A stretch of 64,000 bases of DNA from Bauldia sp. (GTDB lineage: Bacteria > Pseudomonadota > Alphaproteobacteria > Rhizobiales > Kaistiaceae), in NCBI GenBank assembly GCA_028284325.1, contig JANQRX010000010.1:434001-498000 (forward strand), read 5' to 3'. Shown in pieces: positions 17,053-25,981 of this stretch. Under the pieces are notes generated by a model. It made no database searches, had not been told where the DNA came from, and saw only the letters and a program-made list of their open reading frames with translations. The position numbers and the translations under genes were made by a program. Numbering within the stretch: position 1 is the stretch's first letter; each line of letters begins with the position of its first letter.

Positions 17053-17415
17053 ATGACGGACAACCAGCCCTGGCCGACGGAAATCCGTCTCACGTCCGAT
17101 CGGAGCACGCTGGCCGTCAGCTTCGAGGACGGCCGCCGTTTCGAGTTGGCGGCCGAATATCTGCGGGTGCTGAGCCCGTCGGCCGAAGTCCAGGGCCATT
17201 CACCGGAGCAGCGCCAGATCGTCGGCGGCAAGCAGAACGTGACCATCGCCACCGTCGATCCGGTGGGCAACTACGCCGTTCGCCTGGGATTCGACGACGG
17301 CCACAACACCGGCCTGTTCACGTGGCGCTACCTGTATGAACTTGGCGCCGGTTATGCGGCAAAGTGGGACGCCTACCTCGCCGATCTCGAACGCGTCGGC
17401 AAAAGCCGCGCATGA
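17053..17415 (+). CDS. DUF971 (gamma-butyrobetaine hydroxylase N-terminal-like) protein
   Basis: 120 residues forming one DUF971 domain: PTEIRLTSDRSTLAVSFEDG, ELAAEYLRVLSPSAEVQGH, and the C-terminal VGNYAVRLGFDDGHNTGLFTWRYL. This is the small domain found at the N-terminus of gamma-butyrobetaine hydroxylase and also alone in many proteobacteria, often near Mrp/ApbC-type Fe-S genes, as here with apbC ~1.4 kb away. Its role is probably Fe-S or metal related but unproven. I start at ATG 17053 (MTDNQPWPTEI); a GTG at 17029 is an alternative. Confidence 0.85.
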   Translation: MTDNQPWPTEIRLTSDRSTLAVSFEDGRRFELAAEYLRVLSPSAEVQGHSPEQRQIVGGKQNVTIATVDPVGNYAVRLGFDDGHNTGLFTWRYLYELGAGYAAKWDAYLADLERVGKSRA

Positions 17416-17439
17416 AAAAGGCCGGCGCGGAGCCGGCCT
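17415..17439 (-). terminator. Intrinsic terminator for the L,D-transpeptidase gene
   Basis: An 8-base-pair GC-rich hairpin (AGGCCGGC, loop of 5, GCCGGCCT) at 17419-17439, followed on the minus strand by a run of Ts that reaches the stop codon of the convergent DUF971 gene. It fits a Rho-independent terminator for the minus-strand gene ending at 17473. Confidence 0.7.
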
Positions 17440-17472
17440 GTTCCGATCTTGCAACCCTGTTGCCGTTGGCAG

Positions 17473-18102
17473 CTAATTCTGAACGACCACCTTGGCGCCG
17501 ATCTTCACCATCTTGTACAGGTGAATCACGTCGTCATTGACCATGCGAATGCAGCCGGACGACACCGCGTGGCCGATCGTCCAGGGCTGGTTCGAGCCGT
17601 GGATGCGATAAAGCGTCGAGCCGATATAGAGCGCCCGGGCGCCCAGCGGATTGTCGATGCCGCCTTCCATGTAGGCCGGCAGCTTGACGCCGCGCCTGGC
17701 CTCGCGGGCGATCATCTCCTTCGGCGGCGTCCAGCCCGGCCATTCGGCCTTGCGGGAAACGCGGTTGGTGCCCGTCCATTCGAAGCCCGCGCGCCCGACG
17801 CCGACGCCGTACTTCCACGCCTTGCCTTTCTCGACCACGAAGTAGAGCCGACGTTCCGACGTATCGACAATGATGGTGTTCGGGCCATGGGGACCGTTGT
17901 ATCGCACCAACTGACGACGGATCGGGGAATAGTTGGCGCGAACGCCTGCTTTGGCGGCCACCGCCATCATCTTCTGGGGATCGTAGTGGATCATCTTGCG
18001 AGCCACCGGATCCCACCGGGAGAACTGAGATGCGGTCGCCGGGAGAGCCAGCATCAGCACAGCGGCCACCCCGATCACGACTCGTGCAATGGCGTTTTTC
18101 AT
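17473..18102 (-). CDS. Secreted L,D-transpeptidase (YkuD)
   Basis: 209 residues. The signal peptide is clear (MKNAIARVVIGVAAVLMLALPATA, quoted in parts), and the start at ATG 18102 was chosen to expose it. The YkuD catalytic domain follows: LYRIHGSNQPWTIGHAVSSGCIRM, with the conserved histidine, serine and catalytic cysteine of H...S-x-G-C-I-R. It makes 3-3 crosslinks in peptidoglycan or attaches proteins to it in the periplasm. A second family member lies at 47482-48222. A hairpin terminator follows the gene. Confidence 0.93.
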   Translation of the reverse strand: MKNAIARVVIGVAAVLMLALPATASQFSRWDPVARKMIHYDPQKMMAVAAKAGVRANYSPIRRQLVRYNGPHGPNTIIVDTSERRLYFVVEKGKAWKYGVGVGRAGFEWTGTNRVSRKAEWPGWTPPKEMIAREARRGVKLPAYMEGGIDNPLGARALYIGSTLYRIHGSNQPWTIGHAVSSGCIRMVNDDVIHLYKMVKIGAKVVVQN

Positions 18103-18256
18103 ATGTCCCATCCGTAGCGTTGCGGGCGCCGTCGCCCGACGGCACCTTACGCTTTTGCACCAAATCAAACACTGCCCGCAACCGCAGTGCGCGCGAAAGC
18201 ACGCTTTCGTGACCGGGAAACCGAAAAAGTGTGGTCGGAGCGCAACGCTTGCGGAG

Positions 18257-19315
18257 CTACTCGATATGGATCGGGGGCGCCCCCTCGTCGCCGGCCTCGA
18301 GGCACAGGTCGAGGATTCGCTGCGTCACCGCGGCCTCGCGAAAGGTCGGGCCGTCGGCATCACCCGTCAGAAGGGCGGTCGCGAAGCGCTGGTAGTTGGT
18401 CGGCTGCACCGGGCAATCGACCTGACGCCACGTGCCGGTGTGGATGTCGTCGCCGGCACAGATCCTGAGGTCGACCGGCGGACCGCCGGCGCGTAGCCGC
18501 AAACCGCCGCGATCGCCGTAGACGTCGAGACTGAGATCGTTGGCGTGGCCGGTGGCCCAGCGCGTCGCATGGATCACGCCAACGGCGCCGTCGCTCAGCT
18601 CGGCCGACATGGCGAAGGTGTCGTTGGCGTCGAGCACATAGTCGCCGATCCGTCCACCCGGCGCCTTGTCGAAGGTCGCCGTCCGCGGCTGCATGCGCGT
18701 CACGCTGGCCCCGGTGACGTAGGTCGTGAGATCGATGACGTGAACGCCGATGTCGCCGACGACCCCATGGCTGCCGTGCGATCGCGACAGCCGCCACAGC
18801 CACCGGCGCTCCTTGCGCCAATCGCCCCATTGCCGGCCGACCAGCCAGCTCTGCAGATAGGACGCATCGAAATGCCGGAGGTTGCCGATCGCGCCGTCTG
18901 CAATGAGCTGCCGCGCCTTGGCGGCAACGGCCGACGCGCGGTAGGTGAAGTTGACCATGTTGACGAGGCCGGCAGTTTCGGCCGCCTCGGTCATCTCGAT
19001 GGCGTCGGCATAGTTGGTCGCCAGCGGCTTTTCGCACAGGACGTGCTTGCCGGCCGCGATCAGCGCCATGGTCGTGGCGTGATGGACCCCGTCGGGGGTG
19101 ACGTTCGTCGCCGCGTCGAATTCCCCCCACGCGATCGCCTCGTCGAGGTTCGCGAAGGTGTGGTCGAGGCCGAACTCCTTCGCGAACCCGGCAAGAATGT
19201 CGGCGGACGGATCGACCGCGCCGGCCAGCTCAATGCCGTCGATGGCGGCGAAGGCGCGGGCATGGTGCGCGGCCATCTCGCCCGCGCCGAGGACAAGGAG
19301 ACGCTTGGCAGTCAC
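18257..19315 (-). CDS. Gfo/Idh/MocA family sugar oxidoreductase
   Basis: 352 residues. The N-terminal NAD-binding fold is LLVLGAGEMAAHHARAFAAI, the family EKP motif appears in HVLCEKPLATNYADAIEM, and the second domain carries the conserved acidic/His positions of Gfo/Idh/MocA enzymes (GVVGDIGVHVIDLTTYVTG). The family oxidises or reduces sugar-like polyols with NAD(P); the substrate is unknown. It starts with GTG 19315, overlapping the ThuA stop by 4 bases (GTGA), so both are one operon. This pairing is common in trehalose/disaccharide or inositol-like catabolism clusters. Confidence 0.9.
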   Translation of the reverse strand: MTAKRLLVLGAGEMAAHHARAFAAIDGIELAGAVDPSADILAGFAKEFGLDHTFANLDEAIAWGEFDAATNVTPDGVHHATTMALIAAGKHVLCEKPLATNYADAIEMTEAAETAGLVNMVNFTYRASAVAAKARQLIADGAIGNLRHFDASYLQSWLVGRQWGDWRKERRWLWRLSRSHGSHGVVGDIGVHVIDLTTYVTGASVTRMQPRTATFDKAPGGRIGDYVLDANDTFAMSAELSDGAVGVIHATRWATGHANDLSLDVYGDRGGLRLRAGGPPVDLRICAGDDIHTGTWRQVDCPVQPTNYQRFATALLTGDADGPTFREAAVTQRILDLCLEAGDEGAPPIHIE

Positions 19316-20097
19316 CGGTAGCCAGCCTCGCCGTCCTCGTGCAGGCGCGGGCCCTTCTCCTCCAGCGGCTCCAGGGCCTCGCCCACCGGCCGATTGGGCG
19401 CGTCGGCAACGTTCTCCCAGCGGATGCCTGGCTTGGCGGCCCACATGACGGCGTTGCGCAGAATCGTTCGCACGGTTGCGTCGTGATAGACCGGATAGAC
19501 CTCGTGGCCCGGCGAAAAGTAGAAGATCCGGCCCCCGCCGCGCTGGAAGGTCAGGCCGGAACGGAAGACTTCGCCGCCCTCGTACCAGCTCACAAAGACG
19601 GTTTCGAGCGGTTCGGGCACGCCGAACGGCTCGCCGTACATCTCCGACTGCTCGAGTTCGAAGTAAGGGCCGACGCCGGCGGCGATGGGATGGGCGGGGT
19701 TGATGGCCCAGAGACGCTCGCGCTCGCCGGCCTCACGCCAGGTCAGCGCGCAAGAACTCCCCATAAGTCTTTTGAAAACCTTGGAGAAATGGCCCGAGTG
19801 GAGGACCAGGAGACCCATCCCCTCCCAAACCCGCTCGACCACGCGCTCGACGATGCCGTCGTCGACGTCACCATGGGCCTTGTGGCCCCACCACAACAGA
19901 ACGTCCGTTCTCGCCAGCCGGTCGGCCGGGAGGCCGTGTTCATCCTGTTCGAGTGTCGCCGTGGTGGCGCTGATGTCCGGCGATTCGTTCAGGGCCTCGG
20001 CGATGCAGCCGTGCATGCCGTCCGGGTAGATCGACCGGACAAGCTCGTTTTCGCGATCGTGGACGTTTTCGCCCCATACTATGGCTTGTACCGCCAT
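19312..20097 (-). CDS. ThuA-like trehalose utilization domain protein
   Basis: 261 residues of one ThuA domain (glutamine amidotransferase-like fold): VWGENVHDRENELVRSIYP, TDVLLWWGHKAHGDV, GLLVLHSGHFSKVFKRLMG, and RIFYFSPGHEVYPVYHD. In rhizobia ThuA works with a dehydrogenase in trehalose and related disaccharide use. Here the partner is the Gfo/Idh/MocA gene directly downstream. ATG 20097 is preferred because GGGAGG lies about 7 bases upstream; a GTG 6 bases earlier abuts the ribosome site. A LacI-type palindrome lies 57 bases upstream. No sugar transporter is adjacent. Confidence 0.88.
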   Translation of the reverse strand: MAVQAIVWGENVHDRENELVRSIYPDGMHGCIAEALNESPDISATTATLEQDEHGLPADRLARTDVLLWWGHKAHGDVDDGIVERVVERVWEGMGLLVLHSGHFSKVFKRLMGSSCALTWREAGERERLWAINPAHPIAAGVGPYFELEQSEMYGEPFGVPEPLETVFVSWYEGGEVFRSGLTFQRGGGRIFYFSPGHEVYPVYHDATVRTILRNAVMWAAKPGIRWENVADAPNRPVGEALEPLEEKGPRLHEDGEAGYR

Positions 20098-20153
20098 GGC
20101 CACCTCCCGTCAGGGTGTCGTGATGAGAAGACTTCACCGTCGCTTGCGTCTTT

Positions 20154-20167
20154 TCAAAGCGCTTTGA
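20154..20167. promoter_or_regulatory. LacI-family-type operator upstream of thuA-like gene
   Basis: TCAAAGCGCTTTGA is a perfect 14-base palindrome with the CG centre typical of LacI/GalR-family operators. It sits 57 bases upstream of the ThuA start, in the right place to repress the ThuA-Gfo operon. No LacI-family gene is in the window. Confidence 0.6.
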
Positions 20168-20319
20168 CATGACGGTTTTCAACGTATACCCAAGCTTCGC
20201 GTATCACGCACCCCTTTTGTCACACCGCTGACGCTTTTCCCGTATCCAACTGCGCAGCAACGCGCTGTTAATCATGGCCCGCTACCTTCAGGGCTCTCGC
20301 CTTCTCCAGGAATGTCTCC

Positions 20320-20409
20320 ATGAATCTGTCGGTCCGCTTCCTCCTTTTCGTTGGCCTCAGCGCGGCCGCCTCGTTCCTGGTCGCGATTCCCTACGCAACC
20401 ATCCAGTAA
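20320..20409 (+). CDS. Candidate 29-residue single-pass membrane peptide
   Basis: A short frame of 29 residues (MNLSVRFLLFVGLSAAASFL, then VAIPYATIQ) with an ATG 7 bases after AGGA and a TAA stop. It is one hydrophobic helix with a positive N-terminal end, so it would sit in the inner membrane or act as a signal-like peptide. I recognise no family. It lies between the LacI-type operator and the glycosyltransferase-like gene, 54 bases before the latter. The ribosome site and hydrophobic pattern argue for expression, but chance is possible. Confidence 0.4.
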   Translation: MNLSVRFLLFVGLSAAASFLVAIPYATIQ

Positions 20410-20463
20410 GGCTCAATCCACGCCGGTCTTCCGGTTACCGATCGTCCGTGATCAACTGCGGCC

Positions 20464-21432
20464 ATGCCGTCCGCGGGCGCGATCGAGACCGTCGAGACCT
20501 ACAGGTTCCATCCGGATCACCTGGCCTCGCCTCGTCCCGATGGGGTGAGCGCGTTCCTTCGTATCCGCAACGGTGCCGCTTTCCTTGAGCAGGTCATACG
20601 CTCCCACATCGACCTGTTTGACGAGATCGTTGCGGTCTACAACGCCTGCACCGACGACACGCCCGACATCCTCGCCCGTCTGGCCGGGGCGTTCGGCGCA
20701 CGCCTGCGCGTCTTCCACTACCTGCCCGAGGTCTACCCCCAGGGCAGCAGGGGGCACCGCAGCGAGCCCGGCGATTCGCCCCGCAGTGTTGTGACCTTCT
20801 CCAATCTCGCTCTCGCGAAAACACGTTTCGCGACCGCGGTGAAGCTCGACGACGATCACATCGCACTGGCCGATGAGATGGCGAAGCTGACCGCGCGTGT
20901 TCGCGCGGGCGCTTTTGGGCCGGACCGCATGGTGTGTTTCTCGGGCTTCAATCTCGACACCGACCCGAACGGCCGGCTCGCTCTGCCGCGACGTGAGTTG
21001 TTTTCCGGGAGCGGCGATATCGGTTTCTTTCCCGTCGCCTCCGGTTCCCATTTCCGTCACGATCCGCGCTTCGAACGGTTTCGCCGCGTCGGCTTGCGCC
21101 GGATTTTCGGCGGCTTCGTCTACTGGCACATGAAGTACCTCAAGCCGGCCTACGGGTTCGGCAACTACGACCTCAAGAACAACCCCGACAGCCGTTATCA
21201 CCGTCGCTTCGCGGCCTTTCGCAACGACCGGCGGATGACGGACCTGGCACGGATCGGCGACGCCATGACGCCGACCGACCGGCTGCTCCTTGCCGCGCGT
21301 GCGGCCGGCGTGCCGATACCCGAGAAGCTGGCGCTCTACGCCGATCGCTGGCGCGCAGCGCTCGACCTTGCCGCCTCCGGCCTGGCGATCCCCGATTTCG
21401 ACATCCCGGATCGCGCGCCGGTCTCTGGCTAG
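20464..21432 (+). CDS. Glycosyltransferase family 2-like protein
   Basis: 322 residues. The N-terminal part, GVSAFLRIRNGAAFLEQVIRSHIDLFDEIVAVYNACTDDT (quoted in parts), matches the start of GT-A glycosyltransferases of the family 2 type. A DDD acid motif lies in AVKLDDDHIAL. The C-terminal half is unusual: FGGFVYWHMKYLKPAYGFGNYDL resembles no catalytic block I know. No membrane segment or signal is present, so it acts in the cytoplasm. It probably transfers a sugar in surface-glycan synthesis, consistent with two FkbM-type methyltransferase genes within 5 kb. Donor and acceptor are unknown. Confidence 0.7.
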   Translation: MPSAGAIETVETYRFHPDHLASPRPDGVSAFLRIRNGAAFLEQVIRSHIDLFDEIVAVYNACTDDTPDILARLAGAFGARLRVFHYLPEVYPQGSRGHRSEPGDSPRSVVTFSNLALAKTRFATAVKLDDDHIALADEMAKLTARVRAGAFGPDRMVCFSGFNLDTDPNGRLALPRRELFSGSGDIGFFPVASGSHFRHDPRFERFRRVGLRRIFGGFVYWHMKYLKPAYGFGNYDLKNNPDSRYHRRFAAFRNDRRMTDLARIGDAMTPTDRLLLAARAAGVPIPEKLALYADRWRAALDLAASGLAIPDFDIPDRAPVSG

Positions 21433-21436
21433 GCGA

Positions 21437-22330
21437 TCACGCGACCGCCCTGCGGGGACTGTTCACCATCACCACGCCGGTGAGCACGAGGATCGCGCCG
21501 ATCACCTGCGTCGACGCGATCGTTTCGCCGAGCAGGACGACCGCGAGGACGGGTCCGAACACCGGCATGAGGTGAATGAACTGGCCGGCCTGCGCCGCGC
21601 CGATTGTGTCGACGCCGTAGGACCAGAACAGATAGGCCAGCAGGGATGCAAAGACGCCGATGTAGACGATCGCCAACCAGACAGGCGCGCCGAAATCAAG
21701 CGACGGTGCCGGCGTGAGCAGTAACGCGACGGGGATCATGACGGCGAGCGCGGCGATGATGTTGGCCGTCAGGAGGACGTCGTTGTCGAGATCGACCGGG
21801 CGTTTGCGCAGGAGCAGCGAGTAGATCGCCCAGGTGACCACCGCGCCGAGGAGCCACAGGTCGCCGATGTTGAACTGCAGGCGGTAGATCACGGCAGGGT
21901 CGCCGTTCGAGACGATCACGCCGACGCCGGCAAGCGACACCAGCGCTCCGATCCACTGGAACACCGAAGGTCGGCTGGCGCCGATCATGACCGCGCCGAT
22001 CATGATGGCGGCCGGCGCCAGTGCGGTGATCAGAAGGCCGTTGACGGCGGTCGTCTCGCGCAGGCCGGAGTAGACGAAGATGTGGAAGCCTGCGATTCCC
22101 GTCGCGCCGAGCAGGAGGACGAGCCACCAGACGCGCACCACCGCGCGCCATTGTCTGGCCAGGTTGCGGGCGCTCAGTGGCAGGAGCAGCACCAGACAGA
22201 TGCACCAGCGCAGGATGTTGAGCGTCAGCGGATCGATGGACGGACCGATGGCGCGGCCGGCGACGAAATTGCCCGACCAGAACAGGGCCGTCAGCGTCAG
22301 CCCGACATAGGCGAGGTGCCGCGCCTTCAC
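21437..22330 (-). CDS. EamA/DMT-family transporter
   Basis: 297 residues with ten predicted membrane helices in two EamA repeats. The first repeat begins LTALFWSGNFVAGRAIG; the second includes VTWAIYSLLLRKRP and ends in LGAILVLTGVVMVNS-like sequence. Family members export amino acids, nucleosides or other metabolites. The start is GTG 22330, sharing GTGA with the stop of the upstream methyltransferase gene. It converges with the glycosyltransferase-like gene. The substrate is not evident. Confidence 0.88.
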   Translation of the reverse strand: MKARHLAYVGLTLTALFWSGNFVAGRAIGPSIDPLTLNILRWCICLVLLLPLSARNLARQWRAVVRVWWLVLLLGATGIAGFHIFVYSGLRETTAVNGLLITALAPAAIMIGAVMIGASRPSVFQWIGALVSLAGVGVIVSNGDPAVIYRLQFNIGDLWLLGAVVTWAIYSLLLRKRPVDLDNDVLLTANIIAALAVMIPVALLLTPAPSLDFGAPVWLAIVYIGVFASLLAYLFWSYGVDTIGAAQAGQFIHLMPVFGPVLAVVLLGETIASTQVIGAILVLTGVVMVNSPRRAVA

Positions 22331-23142
22331 CGCGCGGATGCCTCGGGCAGACTGGCGTCTTGTTGCTCATCAGGGGCGGCGGCCACGGGCCTTATACGTC
22401 TCGCGAGATAGTTCGTTGTCACGAAGGATTCCTCACTTTCGCGGTAACGCCTGATGTGGGCCAGCCCAAGAGGGGTAATACGCGACAGTTGGAAGCCGTT
22501 CCCGGTGAGCAAGTTGAAGAAGTCCCGAAGATACGTCCGGGAGTCGATGTTCGCCCCTCCGAACTCGAATTGAATCAGCTGGACCGCTTCAAGGGCGTGC
22601 CCACAGCCGCGCAGAGCCGCGAGTTCATGACCTTCAATGTCCAATTTCAGCAAATCGACGCGTCTGCGTGCGAGCGCTTCCGACCAATAGTCCTCGAAGC
22701 GGATGGTTTCGACCTGTTCGTTCGCCTGTCCGAACCGGATCGAATGATGTCGAAGGTCGCGCTTGTGCAGGCTCGACAAGCCTGAGCCGGGAGAGTCGGC
22801 AAACAATGTGGTTGTGCCGCCACTGTCGGACAACGCCTTCGATGACAGATGGACACGCGGATCATTGCGGAAGCGCGTTTCCAGTCGCGCCAGGCTGGCG
22901 GGAGACGGTTCAAACGCGTGGACCTCTGCGCTGGGCCATGTTCTGAGCAGGGCCTCGGTGTACCGGCCTTCGTTCGCGCCGACATCGACAAAAAGCGGGT
23001 TCTCCTGACGGCCGATTATCCTGCTGACTGCGGCGCTCTCTCTGTCGGTGGATCGCCCGCCGGACCCTTTCCCGATCAGTTCGCCCAGGCCTTTTTCGAG
23101 TTTCGCAAGAACATTGAGAGCTGTAGCCATAACCTGCATCAT
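22327..23142 (-). CDS. FkbM family methyltransferase
   Basis: About 271 residues. The SAM-binding fold shows [16 protein letters not shown] (motif I), [15 protein letters not shown] (motif II) and [15 protein letters not shown] (the FkbM D-I-E-G-x-E block). Members O-methylate sugars of glycans, glycolipids or polyketides. The start is uncertain among ATGs at 23142, 23139 and 23130; the domain is unaffected. The stop overlaps the EamA GTG by 4 bases. It is one of two FkbM-type genes here. Confidence 0.87.
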   Translation of the reverse strand: MMQVMATALNVLAKLEKGLGELIGKGSGGRSTDRESAAVSRIIGRQENPLFVDVGANEGRYTEALLRTWPSAEVHAFEPSPASLARLETRFRNDPRVHLSSKALSDSGGTTTLFADSPGSGLSSLHKRDLRHHSIRFGQANEQVETIRFEDYWSEALARRRVDLLKLDIEGHELAALRGCGHALEAVQLIQFEFGGANIDSRTYLRDFFNLLTGNGFQLSRITPLGLAHIRRYRESEESFVTTNYLARRIRPVAAAPDEQQDASLPEASAR

Positions 23143-23255
23143 ACGACGCGGGTTCCGAGCTTGGTCAACTGACGCCTTACGTCTCAATCGGACCTGACGG
23201 CCATGCGAGTCCACCGAGGCACCGTTTGCATCGCCGCGCCGGATGGGAGGCCCAT

Positions 23256-24443
23256 GTGAACGCTTCGACCGCCTTTCGCTGGGACGACCCGTTCCTGCTC
23301 GAGGATCAGTTGGGCGAGGACGAACGCCTGATCCGCGACACGGCGGCCGCGTTTGCCCGGTCCGAGCTGCAGCCGCGCGTGGAACGCGACTATCTCGACG
23401 AGACGACCGATCCCGAGCTCTTCCGCAAGATGGGCACGCACGGGCTGCTGGGTGCCACGCTGCCGGCGGACTATGGCGGCGCCGAGGCGTCCTACGTCGC
23501 CTACGGGCTGGTCGCCCGCGAGGTCGAGCGCGTCGATTCCGGCTACCGCTCGATGATGTCGGTCCAGTCGTCGCTGGTGATGTATCCGATCCTGGCCTAC
23601 GGCACCGACGCGCAGCGCCGGAAGTACCTGCCGGCGCTCGCCCGCGGCGAGCTGATCGGCTGCTTCGGCCTGACCGAACCGGACGCCGGCTCCGATCCCG
23701 CCGGCATGGCGTCGCGTGCGGTGAGGACGGCGGCGGGCTATCGCCTGAGCGGCACCAAGACCTGGATCACCAATGCGCCGATCGCGGACGTGTTCGTCGT
23801 CTGGGCGAGGTCGGAGGCGCATGACGGCAGGATTCGCGGCTTCGTTCTCGACAAGGGTGCGAAAGGGCTGTCGGCGCCGAAGATCACCGGCAAGCTGTCC
23901 ATGCGCGCCTCGGTCACCGGCGAGATCATCATGGACGATGTCGATGTGGGCGAAGACGCGCTTCTGCCGAGCGCCGAGGGTCTCGGCGGCCCGTTCGGCT
24001 GCCTCAACCGGGCGCGTTACGGCATCGCCTGGGGCGTGATGGGTGCGGCCGAAACATGCTGGCATCTGGCGCGCCAGTACGGTCTCGATCGCAGACAGTT
24101 CGGCCGTCCGCTGGCCGCGACCCAGCTCTACCAGCGCAAGCTCGCCGACATGCAGACGGAGATCGCGCTCGGCCTGCAGGCCAGCCTGCGGCTCGGCCGG
24201 CTCATGGACGAGGGCGGTGCGGCGCCGGAGGCGATCAGCCTGGTCAAGCGCAACAACAGCGGCAAGGCGCTCGATATCGCCCGGCTCGCGCGCGACATGC
24301 ACGGCGGCAACGGCATCCAGATCGGCTATCAGGTCATGCGCCACGCGCAGAACCTGGAGACGGTCAACACCTATGAGGGCACCCACGACATCCACGCCCT
24401 GATCCTCGGGCGCGCGCAGACCGGTCTACAGGCGTTCTCGTGA
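23256..24443 (+). CDS. gcdH: Glutaryl-CoA dehydrogenase (acyl-CoA dehydrogenase family)
   Basis: 395 residues. An FAD enzyme that oxidises and decarboxylates glutaryl-CoA to crotonyl-CoA in lysine/tryptophan breakdown. It opens [22 protein letters not shown], the typical GcdH N-terminus. It contains [20 protein letters not shown] and [19 protein letters not shown], and the catalytic glutamate is in [17 protein letters not shown] near the C-terminus. ATG/GTG choice: GTG 23256 has GGGAGG 5 bases upstream, and the domain starts right after. An earlier in-frame ATG at 23226 is less likely. Confidence 0.94.
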   Translation: MNASTAFRWDDPFLLEDQLGEDERLIRDTAAAFARSELQPRVERDYLDETTDPELFRKMGTHGLLGATLPADYGGAEASYVAYGLVAREVERVDSGYRSMMSVQSSLVMYPILAYGTDAQRRKYLPALARGELIGCFGLTEPDAGSDPAGMASRAVRTAAGYRLSGTKTWITNAPIADVFVVWARSEAHDGRIRGFVLDKGAKGLSAPKITGKLSMRASVTGEIIMDDVDVGEDALLPSAEGLGGPFGCLNRARYGIAWGVMGAAETCWHLARQYGLDRRQFGRPLAATQLYQRKLADMQTEIALGLQASLRLGRLMDEGGAAPEAISLVKRNNSGKALDIARLARDMHGGNGIQIGYQVMRHAQNLETVNTYEGTHDIHALILGRAQTGLQAFS

Positions 24444-24452
24444 GGGCTGGTC

Positions 24453-25088
24453 TCAGGGCTGGTCCGTCGTCACGCCCGCTTCGGCGAGCGCCGCTGTCAG
24501 CCCCTCGGCACTGCCGAAATGGTAGGTCGACCAGCCGCGCGCCTGCGCTGCGGCGATGTTCTCGGCCTTGTCGTCGATGAAGAAAATCTCGCCGCCGGCG
24601 CAGCCGCTTCCGGCCTCGACGCGCTCGTAGAACGCCGGGTCCGGTTTCACGACGCCCTCGCGCCCGCTCACGAACTCCAGGTCGAAGTCCTTGAGGACGG
24701 GATAGATCGCCTGGCCGCGGGGCCACATGTCGGCGGGGAAGTTCGTCATCGCCGCGATGCGCACGCCGGCACGCTTCAGGGCCCTGAGCACGTCGGCCGT
24801 CCCCGGGACCTCCGGGGTGAAGATCAGGTGCCATCGCTCGACCCAGGTGCGGATCATGGCTTCGTGGGCCGGGTATCGCCCCACCATCAGCTCGACCTCC
24901 GCGTAGAGGCTGCCGAGATCGCCGCGCAGGTTCATCGCCGGCAGGTCGAGCTCCTTCCATCGCGGATCGTCCTCGAACCCGGCGCCGAGATAGTCGGTGA
25001 AGACGTCATGGTGATCGAAACGGACCAGGACACTGCCGACGTCGAAGACGACCAGCCGGGTGGGGCCGCTGCCGCGGTCGGATTCCAT
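24453..25088 (-). CDS. HAD family hydrolase
   Basis: 211 residues of a subfamily IA HAD phosphatase: motif I VVFDVGSVLVRFD (here D-x-G rather than D-x-D, so the acid/base aspartate is replaced), motif II AAMTNFPAD, lysine in GVVKPDPAFYERV, and motif III IFFIDDKAENIAAA. The closest general type is the YihX/epoxide-hydrolase-N-terminal-like group. The D-to-G change in motif I could alter or abolish phosphatase activity, although similar proteins with D-x-G are known. The substrate is unknown. It converges with gcdH, 9 bases apart. Confidence 0.85.
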   Translation of the reverse strand: MESDRGSGPTRLVVFDVGSVLVRFDHHDVFTDYLGAGFEDDPRWKELDLPAMNLRGDLGSLYAEVELMVGRYPAHEAMIRTWVERWHLIFTPEVPGTADVLRALKRAGVRIAAMTNFPADMWPRGQAIYPVLKDFDLEFVSGREGVVKPDPAFYERVEAGSGCAGGEIFFIDDKAENIAAAQARGWSTYHFGSAEGLTAALAEAGVTTDQP

Positions 25089-25145
25089 CTCAACTCTCCC
25101 CTTGGGTCAGGACGGCACCCTCGCACGTCCGATGCTGTGATGGGC

Positions 25146-25961
25146 TCAGCGTTTTCGGAATCCGAGACGCTGTCGAAAAAGATATCTCACCGCACGTTCC
25201 ACGCCCTTGCCGTGCCAGCCGAAACGTGCGCGGGAGCGCGCCTTCGTCCAGGGGTTCACGATCGCCTCGATCGGCCCGTCGCCGTTCGCGATCCAGTTGC
25301 CGCCGTCGAAATCGCTGCACACGAACGATGCCTGGTCCCAGCGATAGGCCTCCATCGGCGTCTTGGTGACAAACAGGTCCGCATGCCGCTCGTAGACGAG
25401 GAACGCGTTGCCCAGGGTCGCGTAGACGAGGCGATAGCCCTTCTCCATGCCGAGCCGCGTGATGGCGAGGAGCGACGATCCCTTGGAGCGACCGGGCGGA
25501 TTGATCCGGTCGATCATCGACGGGATCGTCGGATTGAACTCGATCACCACCACCGACGGCTGTCGCGTCATGCCGCGCAGGACGTGGTAGTCGTCGCCGT
25601 CGATGTCGATGGACATCAGGTCGACGGGCCGGTCGAAGTGCTGTTCGAGAATCCGGTCGATCGAATCCTCGCCCTCAGACGCCACCCACCGGTGAACGGC
25701 GGTCACGTTCGGCGCGTCGCGAAACGATTCCGCAAGCTTGCGATGGCGGTCCCGATCGCCCTCAATGAGACAGACGTCCCAGCCCGCCTCGCGCAGCTCG
25801 GCGGTGTTGGAGAGGGTGTTGCCGTCCCAGGCGCCGAACTCCACGGCCGCACCGCGGCGGACGTTCATCGCGTCCATGATGGCGGCGATGATGCCGTCCT
25901 CGCCGAACTGCGACCGTTCGTTGCGCTCGAGGGCGCGCGTCAGATCGAGAGGGGCGGGCAT
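25146..25961 (-). CDS. FkbM-like methyltransferase domain protein
   Basis: 271 residues with a SAM-methyltransferase fold: AAVEFGAWDGNTLSNT (motif I, AWDG in place of GANEG), VCLIEGDRDRHRKL (motif II), and VDLMSIDIDGDDYHVL, the counterpart of the FkbM D-I-E-G-x-E block. The C-terminal ~90 residues (from AFLVYERHADLFV) are a separate conserved tail. The likely role is methylation of a surface sugar or glycolipid. The next gene upstream is a DUF1479 protein 20 bases away on the same strand, suggesting co-transcription. Confidence 0.75.
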   Translation of the reverse strand: MPAPLDLTRALERNERSQFGEDGIIAAIMDAMNVRRGAAVEFGAWDGNTLSNTAELREAGWDVCLIEGDRDRHRKLAESFRDAPNVTAVHRWVASEGEDSIDRILEQHFDRPVDLMSIDIDGDDYHVLRGMTRQPSVVVIEFNPTIPSMIDRINPPGRSKGSSLLAITRLGMEKGYRLVYATLGNAFLVYERHADLFVTKTPMEAYRWDQASFVCSDFDGGNWIANGDGPIEAIVNPWTKARSRARFGWHGKGVERAVRYLFRQRLGFRKR

Positions 25962-25981
25962 GGCCTCAAACGCGCCGTACC

